The notes beneath the pieces are model-generated. The model saw only the letters and a list, made by a program, of their open reading frames with translations, made no database searches and had not been told where the DNA came from. This document shows positions 17,058 through 26,567 of a stretch of DNA of 64,000 nucleotides, one piece after another. Position numbers and translations under genes: made by a program. The stretch comes from DASTFY01 sp963769115 (GTDB lineage: Bacteria > Actinomycetota > Acidimicrobiia > Acidimicrobiales > Ilumatobacteraceae), in NCBI GenBank assembly GCA_963769115.1, contig CAVYKN010000017.1:62001-126000 (forward strand), in the 5' to 3' direction. The first letter of the stretch is position 1. Each line of letters starts with the position of its first letter.

Positions 17058-18106
17058 CTACACCAGGCCGAGATGCTCCGGGGAGAACACGCCCTGCGGG
17101 CTGTCCCACCCCGGCACGACCCAGGCGTGCACCATCCAGATGTCGTTCAGGCCGACCTTGTTGCCCCCGCGGCTCTTGCACTGCTCCGGGGTGGTCGTCT
17201 CGCCGCCGACCACGACGCCGTTCTTGATGCAGAGGCCGATGTGCTGGTGCCAGTGGTCGTTCGGGCCGATGAAGCCCACGGGCGGCTTCCCGCCCGGCGC
17301 GGCGACGAAGTACGACAGGCCGACGATGCGGTCGTCCGGCTTCGTGCCGTCGTAGAGCAGCATCTCCGGCTTGGCGGCGTCGAAGGTGGTGTCCACGATG
17401 CCGAAGTTGAGGTAGTGGGCGCCGATCAGCGGGACGTACGGCGTCACCATGCGGTAGCCCGCCGCCTCGGCGTCGGCCACCGTCGGGTACTTCAGCGCCG
17501 TGTCACGCGCGATGGACAGCTCCATGCCGAGCGCGTTGCGGGTGGGCCGGTCGAGCGGCTGCTCGGGCACCGCGGTGCCGTGGCCGTGATCGTGGTCGCC
17601 GCTCGAGTTGCCGGTGATCTCCGTGGCGAGACCCCCGGCGCTCTCGGCCCCTTCGCCGACGGGCACGTTCTCGCCGGTCGCCGCATCGTGCTCGTGCGGC
17701 TGCGACTCGTCGATCGTGCCGGCTGCGGCCGCGCCGGTCGCCCGGTCGCGGCGGCGGTGGCGGGGGAGCTGACCGCACGCTCCGGGCGGGTCGTCGCCGA
17801 CGCCGCGGCCACCATGGCCGGCCCGACGACGCCGACCACCAGGACGGGCGCCGCCACCTGCAGCGCCCGCCAGCCACCACCGGCGGACGGGCGGCGGTAC
17901 AGGAGAGGGGCCAGGAGGAGCAGCAGGGCGGCCAGGACGATGACCGTGCCGCCGACCACCACGATGCTGCGGGCGAGCTCGCTCCCAGCCTCGGAGAACC
18001 CGTCGAAGGCGAGGCCGACGACCAGCAGGGCGGCCGCCGAGATGAAGAGCAGCCGCCACAGCTGCTCACGGAGCCGGGACGTCTCTGGACCGGAGGTGTC
18101 GCCCAT
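17058..18106 (-). CDS. Membrane protein with His-rich linker and conserved extracytoplasmic domain (frameshifted)
   Basis: About 349 residues. The N-terminal part has at least three hydrophobic helices (LLFISAAALLVVGLAF; ARSIVVVGGTVIVLAALLLL; a third near residue 85). The frame then shifts near 17740, best explained by one missing base. The rest has a linker rich in His (QPHEHDAATGE, GDHDHGHG) and a globular domain with IGAHYLNFGIVD, GPNDHWHQHIGLC and DIWMVHAWVVPGW. The His clusters suggest metal binding. The family is not one I can name. TACGCT lies 6 bases before ATG 18106, so it is probably leaderless. It is divergent from xylulokinase. Confidence 0.6.
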
Positions 18107-18112
18107 GGGGCC

Positions 18113-18118
18113 AGCGTA
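18113..18118 (-). promoter_or_regulatory. Leaderless-type -10 box for the His-rich membrane protein gene
   Basis: TACGCT on the minus strand, 6 bases before ATG 18106. Confidence 0.5.
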
Positions 18119-18231
18119 GCGGGGTCGGCGTGCCGCGGTCGGACGGGCGGCCGCCGCGAGTGCCGTCCCCCTACGATTGGCCGCCGGCGAAGACGCGACG
18201 CGCCACGGAGCATTGGGGAGGCCTCAGCATC

Positions 18232-19643
18232 ATGCCGTTGGTGGCGGGGGTCGACTCCTCGACCCAGTCCACGAAGGTCGAGCTCCGGGACGCGGAGACC
18301 GGTGCCTTGCGCGGCCGGGCGACGGCCCCGCACCCGCCGACCCAGCCGCCCCGCTCGGAGCAGGATCCCGAGTCCTGGTGGACGGCGTTCCGGCAGTGCT
18401 GGTCCGAGCTGCGGGAGCCGGCGGTGGCGGCGATCGCCGTCGCCGGTCAGCAGCACGGGATGGTGACGCTCGACACGGCCGGACAGGTGGTGCGGCCCGC
18501 CAAGCTCTGGAACGACACCGAATCGGCGCCCGACGCCGAGTGGTTGCTCGAGCAACTGGATGGGGGCCCGACGGCGTGGGCGGACGCGTGCGGCAGCGTG
18601 CCCGTGGCCGCGTTCACCATCACCAAGCTCTCGTGGCTCCATCGCAAGGAGCCGGAGCACTGGGCGCGGGTGGCGAAGGTGCTCCTCCCGCACGACTGGC
18701 TGACGTCCCGGCTCACCGGCCGGCTCACGACCGATCGGGGCGACGCCTCGGGCACCGGCTACTGGTCGCCCGCCGACGGCGCGTACCGGTGGGATCTGCT
18801 CCGCCTCGTCGATCGCGACCGGGACTGGTACGCCGCCGTGCCCGAGGTGCTCGGCCCGCTGGACGACGCCGGCGTGTGGCGGGCGGCAGTGGTGGCTCCC
18901 GGGACCGGCGACAACATGGCCGCCGCGCTCGGCCTCGGCGTGCGGACCGGCGACGTGGTGGTGTCGCTCGGGACCTCGGGGACGGTCTACGGCGTGAGCG
19001 ACGAGCCGACCGCCGACCCCAGCGGGGCTGTGGCCGGCTTCGCGGACGCCACCGGCCGCTTCCTCCCGCTGGTCTGCACGCTCAACGCCACGAAGGTGAC
19101 CGAGGCCGTGCGCAACCTGTTGGTGGTCGACCACGAGGGGCTCGACATGCTGGCCCAGCAGGCGGGTCCCGGCGCCGGCGGGCTCACCCTGCTGCCGTAC
19201 CTCGACGGCGAGCGGACGCCCAACCGGCCCGGACGCCACGGGCGTGCTCGCCGGCCTGCGCTCGGACGTGACCCGCGCCGACCTGGCCCGCGCCGCCTTC
19301 GAAGGCGTGGTCTGCGGGCTGCTCGACGCCTACGACGCGCTCGCCGGCCTGGTCCCTGCCAGCGGGCGACTGCTGCTGACGGGCGGTGGGGCGCGCTCCG
19401 CGGTCTACCGGCAGCTGCTGGCCGACCTCTCGGGTCGCGAGGTCACGATCGCCGACGTCGACGAGGCGGTCGCCACCGGTGCCTGCGTGCAGGCGGCGTC
19501 GGTGCTCCTGCAACGGGAGGCCGTGGACGTGGCCGCGGCGTGGGGCCTGGGCGGTGGCGACGTGGTCGAGCCCGGGCCGGCGGCGTCGGCGACGGCCGAC
19601 ATCCGCGGCCGCGTACCACGCCCGTCGCGACCGGGAGGTCTGA
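18232..19643 (+). CDS. xylB: Xylulokinase (FGGY family, two frameshifts)
   Basis: About 470 residues. FGGY carbohydrate kinase with the N-terminal phosphate-binding strand AGVDSSTQSTKVELRD, the xylulokinase-type AGQQHGMV substrate motif, WNDTESAPDAEWL, VVSLGTSGTVYGVS in the second ATPase domain and the adenosine-site LLLTGGGARSAVYRQLLADL. It phosphorylates D-xylulose to xylulose 5-phosphate for the pentose phosphate pathway. Extra bases near 19225 and 19605 break the frame; the natural end is AAYHARRDREV at 19643. GGGGAG (18215-18220) lies 11 bases before ATG 18232. No xylose isomerase is next to it. Confidence 0.88.
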
Positions 19644-19649
19644 CCGCGC

Positions 19650-20232
19650 GTGGCCGGCCGCCAGTCGCCGGACCCCTTCGCGGTCCTCGGCGTGCCCCGT
19701 TCCGTCGACCCGGACACCCTCCGGGCGGCCCGCCGCCGGCTGGCGATGGACGAGCACCCCGATCGGGGCGGATCCGAGGCGCGCATGCAGGCCATCAACG
19801 TCGCGTTCGAGGAGGCCATGACGCTGGTCCTGGCGGACCGGGCGCGCGGCCGACCAGCCGGCGTCGACCGCGCCGTCCGAGCCGGCCCCGTCCGGGCCGG
19901 CGCCTGACCCGCGGCCCTTCCGGCCCGGCGGTCGGGTGCAGCGTGACGACCCGTCGTTCGTGATCGAGGCCCTGCCGGCCGAGGCGTTCGAGGCCCTGCT
20001 CATCGTGGCCAACTGGATGGGGGAGGTCATGGTCGACGATCCGCCGTACCTGCTGGAGGCCCACCTCTACGACCCTGCCGAGTGCTGGTGCCGCCTGGAG
20101 CTGCTGCCGGAGGCGGGCGCCAGCACCGTGATGCTGACCGTGGTCGCCGGGGAGGGCGCCCCGCCGCCGATCGAGCTCGTGCGGGACCGCTGGATCGAGA
20201 ACCTCAACCAGCTGGGCCAGTCACCCGACTGA
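19650..20232 (+). CDS. Small J-domain protein (frameshifted)
   Basis: About 193 residues. The N-terminal J domain contains DPFAVLGVP and H36-P37-D38 in DEHPDRGG, then MQAINVAFEEAM, the minimal set to stimulate an Hsp70. A Pro/Ala linker and a separate C-terminal domain (SFVIEALPAEAFEALLIV, CWCRLELLPEAG) follow. One extra base in the linker near 19850 separates the halves. The zinc-binding and substrate domains of DnaJ are absent, so this is a type III J-protein with a specialised partner. It starts with GTG 6 bases after the xylulokinase stop. Confidence 0.75.
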
Positions 20233-20234
20233 TC

Positions 20235-20340
20235 CGGCGGTCGAGAGGCGTTCGGGTCGTTGCGGTTTCCGCCATCACGGGCGAACGCTTCCGACTGCTC
20301 GGACCGTGCGGTCGGGCCTGCTCTCGACCGCCGTCGAGAG
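20235..20340. terminator. Convergent terminator region with two competing hairpins
   Basis: An 8-base perfect hairpin (20321-20328 with 20333-20340, loop CGCC) lies directly after the minus-strand Sua5 stop. Its left arm also belongs to a 13-base perfect inverted repeat, CGGCGGTCGAGAG at 20235-20247 with 20321-20333. The two structures exclude each other. The region lies between convergent genes, so bidirectional termination is the simplest role. Confidence 0.55.
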
Positions 20341-20342
20341 TC

Positions 20343-21300
20343 TCAGCGGGGGCCGGCGGCCTTGCGCAGGCGGTCGCGCACGGCCCAGCCCAAGCCCGTG
20401 GCGGCCGGAGGCACGACGATCAGGACCTCCAGGCCGTCGTCGTCCGCCCGGCGCAGCCACTCGTAGAGGTGGCGGGCGTAGGCGTCAGGATCCGGCCCGG
20501 GGTCGAGCACGCCGGCCCGCACGCCGTCGGCGCGCAGGGTCTCGGCCCGGGCCTCGGCCGCGGCCGTCGTCCTCGACCAGTTCCACCCGCGCGCGGGGCG
20601 CGTAGTGGGAGGCGCAGCATGCCCGGCGCCCGCCGCGGGCCCGGTGTCCTCGCCCCGGACCGGCCCGTCGACGATGGCCTCCAGCGCGGCGAGCGGGATG
20701 CCGCCCGGGCGCAGCACGGACGGCGGCTCGACGGTGAGGTCGACGATCGTCGATTCGACCCCCACCGTGCACGGCCCGCCGTCGAGCACCAGGTCGACGT
20801 CGTCGCCGAGGTCGTCACGCACGTGCTGCGCCGTCGTCGGGCTCACGTGGCCGAAGCGGTTGGCCGAGGGAGCGGCGATGCCGCCACCGAAGGCGTCGAG
20901 CACGGCGAGGGTCAGCGGGTGGGCGGGCACGCGCAAGGCGATGGTGTCGCGGCCGCCGGCCACCGTCGGGTCGACGTCGGGGCGCCGGTGCAGCACGACG
21001 GTCAGCGGACCGGGCCAGCACGCCGCGGCCAGGGCTTCGGCGGCCGGCGGGACGTCGGCGGCCCAGCGGGGGAGGGCGGAGCGCGGAGGCGACGTGGACG
21101 ATCAGCGGGTGGTCGAGCGGGCGGCCCTTGACGGCGAAGACCCGCCGGACGGCGTCCGGGTTGGCGGCGTCGGCACCGAGGCCGTAGACGGTCTCGGTGG
21201 GCACGGCCACCAGCCCGCCACGGCGAAGGACCTGCACGGCTTCGGCCACCCGGGCATCGTCGGCGGGGCCGTTCGGCTCGGCGGCGCCGGCGTCGGTCAC
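20343..21300 (-). CDS. tsaC: L-threonylcarbamoyladenylate synthase, Sua5 type (four frameshifts)
   Basis: About 317 residues. It makes threonylcarbamoyl-AMP for the t6A37 modification of ANN-reading tRNAs. The YrdC domain shows LVAVPTETVYGLGADAANPD, VFAVKGRPLDHPLIVHV, GGIAAPSANRFGHVSPTT, LDGGPCTVGVESTIVDL and VLRPGGI. The Sua5 C-terminal domain is marked by HYAPRARVEL and ends GLGWAVRDRLRKAAGPR. Extra bases near 21080 and three between about 20575 and 20645 break the frame. The GTG start at 21300 overlaps the stop of the alpha/beta hydrolase by GTGA, so the two are coupled. Confidence 0.85.
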
Positions 21301-21983
21301 GCCGGGACGGCGTCCAGGAACCCGAGCATGGCGTCGATGAACGCGAACGACTCCGGGGTGGCGAAGTGGTCGGTGTTGCGGAGCACGACCAACCGTGCGT
21401 CGGGGAGCGCGGCCACCAGGCGGTCGGCCGGGCCGGCGAAGTCCCGGTCGCCGATGGCCACCAGCACGGGCGCCGTCAGCGCGGCCAGGTCGGCCTCGGT
21501 GACCTCCCATGCCGGACGCTCGAGCACGGCGGCCAGCGCCGCGGCGTCGTTGCCGGGCTGCTCGGCGTAGTGGCGGAAGGCCTGGGCCTGGACGTCGTCC
21601 TCCGGCGCTTCGCCCCTCACGCCGGCCACGATGCGCCGGGTCGCCGCGGGGTCCCGCTCGAACATCGTGTCGCCGATGCCGGCCAGCACGATGCGTCCGA
21701 AGCGTCCGGGCTGCGCGCAGGCCAGCTCCAGGAGGGTGAGGGCTCCGAGCGAGAAGCCGACGGCGTCCACGACGTCGCCGTCCGGCAGCACGTCGACCAG
21801 CCGGGCGGTCAGATCCCGGTAGGCCTCGGGGTCGTGGGGCTTGTCGGCCTCGCCGTGGCCCAGGAGATCGACACCGATCACGGTGCGCCCGGCGTCCTCC
21901 AGCAGTGCGCTGATGCCCGTGGCCACCCACGTGCGCTGGAACGACGAACCCCAGCCGTGGACGAGGAGGACCGGTGCCGGCAC
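21297..21983 (-). CDS. Alpha/beta hydrolase
   Basis: A 228-residue protein. HGWGSS is the oxyanion loop, S78 in VGFSLGAL is the nucleophile, and later GDRDFAGP and NTDHFATPES supply the acid and histidine. No signal peptide or lid region points to a particular substrate. The start is a GTG 8 bases after a TAGCGT box, so probably leaderless. It is divergent from guaB1 and forms an operon with the Sua5 gene. Confidence 0.82.
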   Translation of the reverse strand: MPAPVLLVHGWGSSFQRTWVATGISALLEDAGRTVIGVDLLGHGEADKPHDPEAYRDLTARLVDVLPDGDVVDAVGFSLGALTLLELACAQPGRFGRIVLAGIGDTMFERDPAATRRIVAGVRGEAPEDDVQAQAFRHYAEQPGNDAAALAAVLERPAWEVTEADLAALTAPVLVAIGDRDFAGPADRLVAALPDARLVVLRNTDHFATPESFAFIDAMLGFLDAVPA

Positions 21984-21991
21984 GTCCGGCG

Positions 21992-21997
21992 ACGCTA
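21992..21997 (-). promoter_or_regulatory. Leaderless-type -10 box for the hydrolase-Sua5 operon
   Basis: TAGCGT on the minus strand, 8 bases before GTG 21983. Confidence 0.45.
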
Positions 21998-22087
21998 GTG
22001 CCGGGACCGGCCGGGGCCGCCAACGGTCGAGCCCGTGCCGGGCGTGCCGCCGTTAGCATCGAACGGCCGATTCAGAAGGTACGAACC

Positions 22088-23539
22088 ATGCGCTTCCTCG
22101 ACGACGACCTGCCGCCCTACGACCTGACGTACAGCGACGTGTTCATGGTCCCGAGCCTCTCGGCGGTGCCGTCGCGGATGGACGTGGACCTGACGACGCC
22201 CGACGGGGTGGGGACGAGCCTGCCGGTGGTCGTGGCCAACATGACGGCGGTGGCGGGGAGGCGCATGGCCGAGACGGTCGCCCGGCGCGGCGGCCTGGCC
22301 GTCCTGCCGCAGGACATCCCCCTCGACATCGTGGAGACGGTCGTCGAGTACCTCCACAGCCGCCACCCGGTCTACGACACGCCCATCACGCTCCCTCCGA
22401 CGGGCACGGTGGGGGAGGCGCTCTCGCTGATCCACAAGCGGTCCCACGGCGTCGTCATCGTCGTGGAGGGGGACGAGCCCGTCGGTGTCTTCACCGAGAC
22501 CGATGCCGCGGGCTTCGACCGCTTCACCCAGCTCCACAACGTGATGTCCCGGGATCTGGTGATGGTCGAGGCCGCGACGCCCCTGCCCGAGATCTTCGAG
22601 CGCCTGTCGGACCGGCGGGTGACCGCGGCGCCCGTCGTCGAGGACGGCCGGCTGGTCGGCGCCATCACCCGCAAGGGGGCGCTGCGCTCCACGCTGTACC
22701 GCCCGAACGTGGATGACCAGGGTCGGCTGCGGGTGGCCGTGGCGCTGGGCATCAACGGCCACCCGGCCGTGAAGGCCAAGACCGTGCTGGACCTCGGCAT
22801 CGACGTGCTCGTGATCGACACGGCGCACGGCCACCAGACGCGCACGCTGCACGCGGTCGAGGAGGTGCGGGCCGTCGTCGACCAGCTCGCCGGGGACCGC
22901 GCCGTGCGCATCGTCGCCGGCAACGTCGTCACCGCGGAGGCCACGCGGCACCTGGTCGAGGCCGGCGCCGACATCGTCAAGGTGGGCGTCGGACCGGGCG
23001 CCATGTGCACGACGCGGATGATGACGGGTGTGGGGCGACCGCAGTTCTCCGCCGTGCTCGAGTGCGCCGCGGAAGCGCGACGGCTGGGGCGCCACACGTG
23101 GGCCGACGGTGGCGTCCGCCACCCGCGGGACGTCGCTCTGGCTCTGGCCGCGGGCGCGTCCAGCGTGATGTTCGGCTCGTGGTTGGCCGGTACGTACGAG
23201 AGCGCGGCGGACGCCCAACGCGACAGCGACGGCCGGCTCTACAAGGAGAGCTTCGGCATGGCGTCCCACCGCGCGGTCAAGAACCGCACCCGCCAGGAGA
23301 CCGAGTTCGACCGCGCCCGCAAGGAGCTCTTCCAGGAGGGCATCAGCACGTCGCGGATGTACATCGATCCGGATCGGCCGGGCGTCGAGGACATCATCGA
23401 CCAGATCGTGGCCGGCGTCCGGAGCGCCTGCACGTACGCGGGCGCCGCTTCCATCGCCGAGCTGCACGACAAGGCGGTGGTCGGCATCCAGAGCGCAGCG
23501 GGGTACGAGGAGGGTCGTCCGCTCGGCACGAGCTGGTGA
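22088..23539 (+). CDS. guaB1: GuaB1, IMP dehydrogenase-related protein (GMP reductase type)
   Basis: A 483-residue TIM-barrel enzyme with two CBS domains (about residues 95-210: VMSRDLVMVEAATPLPEIF, RRVTAAPVVEDGRLVG). The catalytic loop GPGAMCTTRMMTGVG gives C307. In mycobacteria GuaB1 has been shown to be a GMP reductase that returns GMP to IMP, with activity tuned by nucleotides at the CBS domains; the same role is likely here. The early DLTYSDVFMVPSLS is typical of the branch. AGAAGG upstream of ATG 22088 and a TAGCAT box at 22054-22059 suggest a short leader of about 20 bases, unlike its leaderless neighbours. Confidence 0.9.
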   Translation: MRFLDDDLPPYDLTYSDVFMVPSLSAVPSRMDVDLTTPDGVGTSLPVVVANMTAVAGRRMAETVARRGGLAVLPQDIPLDIVETVVEYLHSRHPVYDTPITLPPTGTVGEALSLIHKRSHGVVIVVEGDEPVGVFTETDAAGFDRFTQLHNVMSRDLVMVEAATPLPEIFERLSDRRVTAAPVVEDGRLVGAITRKGALRSTLYRPNVDDQGRLRVAVALGINGHPAVKAKTVLDLGIDVLVIDTAHGHQTRTLHAVEEVRAVVDQLAGDRAVRIVAGNVVTAEATRHLVEAGADIVKVGVGPGAMCTTRMMTGVGRPQFSAVLECAAEARRLGRHTWADGGVRHPRDVALALAAGASSVMFGSWLAGTYESAADAQRDSDGRLYKESFGMASHRAVKNRTRQETEFDRARKELFQEGISTSRMYIDPDRPGVEDIIDQIVAGVRSACTYAGAASIAELHDKAVVGIQSAAGYEEGRPLGTSW

Positions 23540-23592
23540 CAGGGCTCGCGCCCGGGGTGACCGGTTGCCGTCACCCCGGCGAGGCCGGCCGG

Positions 23593-23598
23593 TACGAT
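23593..23598 (+). promoter_or_regulatory. Leaderless-type -10 box for the arabinan precursor operon
   Basis: TACGAT, 9 bases before GTG 23608, the first codon of the HAD phosphatase gene. Confidence 0.5.
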
Positions 23599-23607
23599 CC
23601 CGCGTCC

Positions 23608-24226
23608 GTGGTCTCGAGCGACATCGCCGCCTTCGACGTCGACGGGACGCTCACCCGGCGGGACTGCGTGCTGCCGTTCCTGGTCCGCGTGGCTGGTCGC
23701 AGGAGCGTGGCCCGCGCGCTGGCCCGGCGCCCGCACCTGCTGGTGGCCGCCGCTCGCGACCGCAGCCGGCGTGACGACGTGAAGGCCCTCCTGGCCGGCG
23801 TGCTCGCCGGCCGGCCGGTCGGCGGACGTGCACGAGAAGGGCCGGGACTTCGCCACCGAGATCGTCGAGCAGTGGATGCGGCCCGACGTCGTCGATCGTC
23901 TGCGCTGGCACAGCGAGGCCGGGCACGACGTCGTCCTGGTGACGGCGTCGCTCGCGGCCTACGCCGAACCGCTCGGCGCCCACCTCGGCGCGTCGCGGGT
24001 CGTCGCGACGGAGCTGGAGGCCGATGGGGACGGCCGGCTCACCGGCCGGCTGGCCGGGGCCAACTGCCGTGGTCAGGAGAAGGTGCGCCGCTTGGCCTCG
24101 ATCTACGGCGATCCGCCTCGCCTCGCCTGGGCGTACGGCGACAGCCCGGACGACGCGCCGATGCTCCGGCTGGCCCGTCACCCGGTCCACGTCGGCGCGG
24201 AGCCGCTGGTGGCGGTGCCGTCGTGA
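23608..24226 (+). CDS. HAD-IB family phosphatase (frameshifted)
   Basis: About 205 residues. HAD motif I is FDVDGTLT, motif II VLVTASLAAY, motif III the lysine in CRGQEKVRRL, and motif IV AYGDSPDDAPML, with a helical cap between I and II as in SerB-like HAD-IB enzymes. One extra base near 23820 separates the cap from the core. The stop overlaps the GTG of the UbiA gene (GTGA). In the arabinan pathway a 5'-phosphate must be removed from decaprenyl-phosphoribose phosphate before DprE1 acts; this coupled HAD gene is a good candidate (inference), although mycobacteria are thought to use a PAP2-type enzyme. Confidence 0.82.
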
Positions 24227-25164
24227 CCGAGCGGAGCGACGTGCGACCTCAGGCGACCACGGTGGTCGCCCGGCCGGCCGGCGGGATGGGCGGCCTGCGG
24301 CCCATCCTCACGGAGATGCGGCCCCGGCAGTGGGCCAAGAACCTGCTCGTCGTGGCCGCGCCGGCGGGCGCCGAGGTGCTGACCGAGCTCGACACCTGGT
24401 GGCGCCTCACCCTCGCCTTCGCCTCGTTCTGCGCGGCGTCCAGCGCGATCTACGTGCTGAACGACCTGGCCGACATCGACGCCGACCGCCGCCACCCGAC
24501 CAAGCGCAACCGCCCGCTGGCCGCCGGCCTCATCTCCGTCGGGACGGGGCGGGTCGTGGCGGCCGTGCTGGCAGTGATCGCCTTCGCCCTCGCCATCGCC
24601 ACGACCGAGTGGGACTTCGTCGCCGTGCTCGCGCTGTACGTCGTCACCACGATCGCCTACAGCTTCTGGCTGAAGCACGTCGCCATCCTCGACCTCGTCA
24701 TCGTCGCCTCGGGCTTCCTGCTGCGGGCCATCGGTGGTGCCGTCGTCGTGAACGTGGTCGTGTCGAGCTGGTTCCTCATCGTCACCGGCTTCGGTTCGCT
24801 GTTCGTCGTCACCGGCAAGCGCCTCGCGGAGCTGGAGGAGCTCGGGGAAGAGGCGCCCAACGTGCGCCCGACGCTCGACCACTACACCGTGCCGTTCCTG
24901 CGCTTCGTGATGGGCGTGGCGTGCGCGGGGACCGCGGTCGCGTACTGCATCTTCAGCTTCGACAAGGCGGAGCTGGGTGGCCAGGGTGCGGTCTGGTTCC
25001 AGCTCTCCGCCATCCCCGTCGTGACCGGTCTGCTCCGCTATGCGCTCGCCGTCGAGGTGGGCGAGGGGGCCACGCCCGAGGACCTGTTCCTCCGGGACCG
25101 GCTGCTGCAGCTCATGGGCGTCATCTGGGTGGTGCTGTTCGGCGTGGGACTCATCCGTGCCTGA
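24223..25164 (+). CDS. ubiA: Decaprenyl-phosphate phosphoribosyltransferase (UbiA family)
   Basis: A 313-residue membrane protein with about eight helices. The first Asp-rich motif NDLADIDADRRHPTKRNRPL and the second-loop region YSFWLKHVAILDLVIVA match the UbiA prenyltransferases annotated as DPPR synthase (Rv3806c type). It transfers 5-phosphoribose from PRPP to decaprenyl phosphate on the cytoplasmic face. The identification rests on the family signature together with immediate linkage to dprE1 and dprE2. GTGA overlap with the HAD gene and an 8-base overlap with dprE1 show tight coupling. Confidence 0.88.
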   Translation: MTERSDVRPQATTVVARPAGGMGGLRPILTEMRPRQWAKNLLVVAAPAGAEVLTELDTWWRLTLAFASFCAASSAIYVLNDLADIDADRRHPTKRNRPLAAGLISVGTGRVVAAVLAVIAFALAIATTEWDFVAVLALYVVTTIAYSFWLKHVAILDLVIVASGFLLRAIGGAVVVNVVVSSWFLIVTGFGSLFVVTGKRLAELEELGEEAPNVRPTLDHYTVPFLRFVMGVACAGTAVAYCIFSFDKAELGGQGAVWFQLSAIPVVTGLLRYALAVEVGEGATPEDLFLRDRLLQLMGVIWVVLFGVGLIRA

Positions 25165-26527
25165 GCGCCGGCTCCTGACCGGGTGGGGTCGCACGTCGCC
25201 GTCGACCGCCGAGGTGGTCACGGGTCGGGCCGGTGATGTCGACGCGCTCGCTCACGCCGTGAAGGACCTGCCTCCGCGGGGTGGCATCGCCCGAGGGCTC
25301 GGCCGCTCCTACGGCGACCCGGCCCAGAACGGGGGCGGCGCCGTCATCGAGCTGGAGCCGCGGCCGCACGAGATCCGCATCGACGACGCGGCGGGCACCG
25401 CGACTGCGCCCGCGGGAGTCAGCCTCGACGCGCTCCTGCGCACGATCGTCCCTCGCGGGTACTTCGTGCCGGTCACACCGGGCACGCGGTTCGTCACCGT
25501 CGGCGGCGCCATCGCCAGCGACATCCACGGCAAGAACCACCACCTCGATGGTTCATTCGGCAACCACGTCAGCCGGCTGTCGCTGTTGCTGGCCGACGGA
25601 AGCGTGGTCGACATCGGACCGGACCGCCGGCCGGACCTCTTCTGGGCGACGGTCGGCGGCATGGGTCTCACGGGCGTGATCCTCGATGCCACCGTGCAGC
25701 TCCTGCGGGTGGAGACGAGCCGCATCGCCGTCGACACCACCCGCACCCCGGACCTCGACACCCTCCTGACCCTGATGGACGAGGGCGACCGCTACCACCG
25801 CTACTCGGTGGCGTGGATCGATCTCATGGCCAAGGGCGCCCGCCTCGGCCGCAGCGTCCTGACCAGGGGCGACCACGCGCGGGCCGACCAGTTGCTGCCC
25901 CGCTACGCCGTGGAGCCCCTGGCCTACGACCCGCAGCAGGTCATCGCGGTGCCGCCACTCGTCCCGCCGCCCGGCGTGCTCAACCACCTCTCCGTGGCCG
26001 CATTCAACGAGTTCTGGTTCCGCAAGGCACCGAAGCGGCGGGTGGGGCAGATCATCTCGATCCCCGGGTACTTCCACCCGCTCGACGCTGTCGGCTCGTG
26101 GAACCGCCTCTACGGCCGCCGGGGGTTCCTGCAGTACCAGTTCGTCGTGCCGTTCGGCGAGGAGGCGACGCTGCGGACGGTGGTGGAGCGGCTCGCCGCC
26201 TCGGGCACCACGAGCTTCCTCGCCGTGCTCAAGCGCTTCGGCGCCGCCAACCCGGGCCCGCTCAGCTTCCCGATCCCCGGCTGGACCCTCGCTCTCGACC
26301 TCCCCGCCGGCGCCCCGGGCCTGGCCGGGTTGCTGCACGGTCTCGACGACCTGGTGCTGGAGGCCGGTGGCCGCCACTACCTGGCGAAGGACGGCCACAC
26401 CACGCCGGACGCGGTGCGCAGGGGCTACCCGCGGCTGGAGGAGTGGCGTGCGGTCCGGGCCGGCGTGGATCCCGCCGGGGTGTGGGCCAGCGACCAGAGC
26501 CGGCGCCTGCGTCTGCTCGCGGACTGA
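25157..26527 (+). CDS. dprE1: Decaprenylphosphoryl-beta-D-ribose 2-oxidase DprE1
   Basis: A 456-residue VAO-fold flavoenzyme that oxidises C2 of decaprenyl-phospho-ribose. FAD-binding signatures are RGLGRSYGDPAQNGG and VTVGGAIASDIHGKNHH. The C-terminal YPRLEEWRAVRAGVDPAGVW and ASDQSRRLRLL match DprE1. In the segment GWTLALDLP the residue aligned with M. tuberculosis Cys387 (NICVDFP) is Ala379. Cys387 is the covalent target of benzothiazinones. GTG 25157 overlaps the UbiA stop by 8 bases. dprE2 follows after 40 bases. Confidence 0.93.
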   Translation: MPERRLLTGWGRTSPSTAEVVTGRAGDVDALAHAVKDLPPRGGIARGLGRSYGDPAQNGGGAVIELEPRPHEIRIDDAAGTATAPAGVSLDALLRTIVPRGYFVPVTPGTRFVTVGGAIASDIHGKNHHLDGSFGNHVSRLSLLLADGSVVDIGPDRRPDLFWATVGGMGLTGVILDATVQLLRVETSRIAVDTTRTPDLDTLLTLMDEGDRYHRYSVAWIDLMAKGARLGRSVLTRGDHARADQLLPRYAVEPLAYDPQQVIAVPPLVPPPGVLNHLSVAAFNEFWFRKAPKRRVGQIISIPGYFHPLDAVGSWNRLYGRRGFLQYQFVVPFGEEATLRTVVERLAASGTTSFLAVLKRFGAANPGPLSFPIPGWTLALDLPAGAPGLAGLLHGLDDLVLEAGGRHYLAKDGHTTPDAVRRGYPRLEEWRAVRAGVDPAGVWASDQSRRLRLLAD

Positions 26528-26567
26528 GCGGGCTCATCGGGGACCAAGGACGACGGGACGGAGGCAC

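Noticed and set aside
23005..25164. Apparent 719-residue protein ending in UbiA
   Set aside because: The first part is a shadow frame of guaB1; the UbiA gene has its own GTG start at 24223 coupled to the HAD gene.
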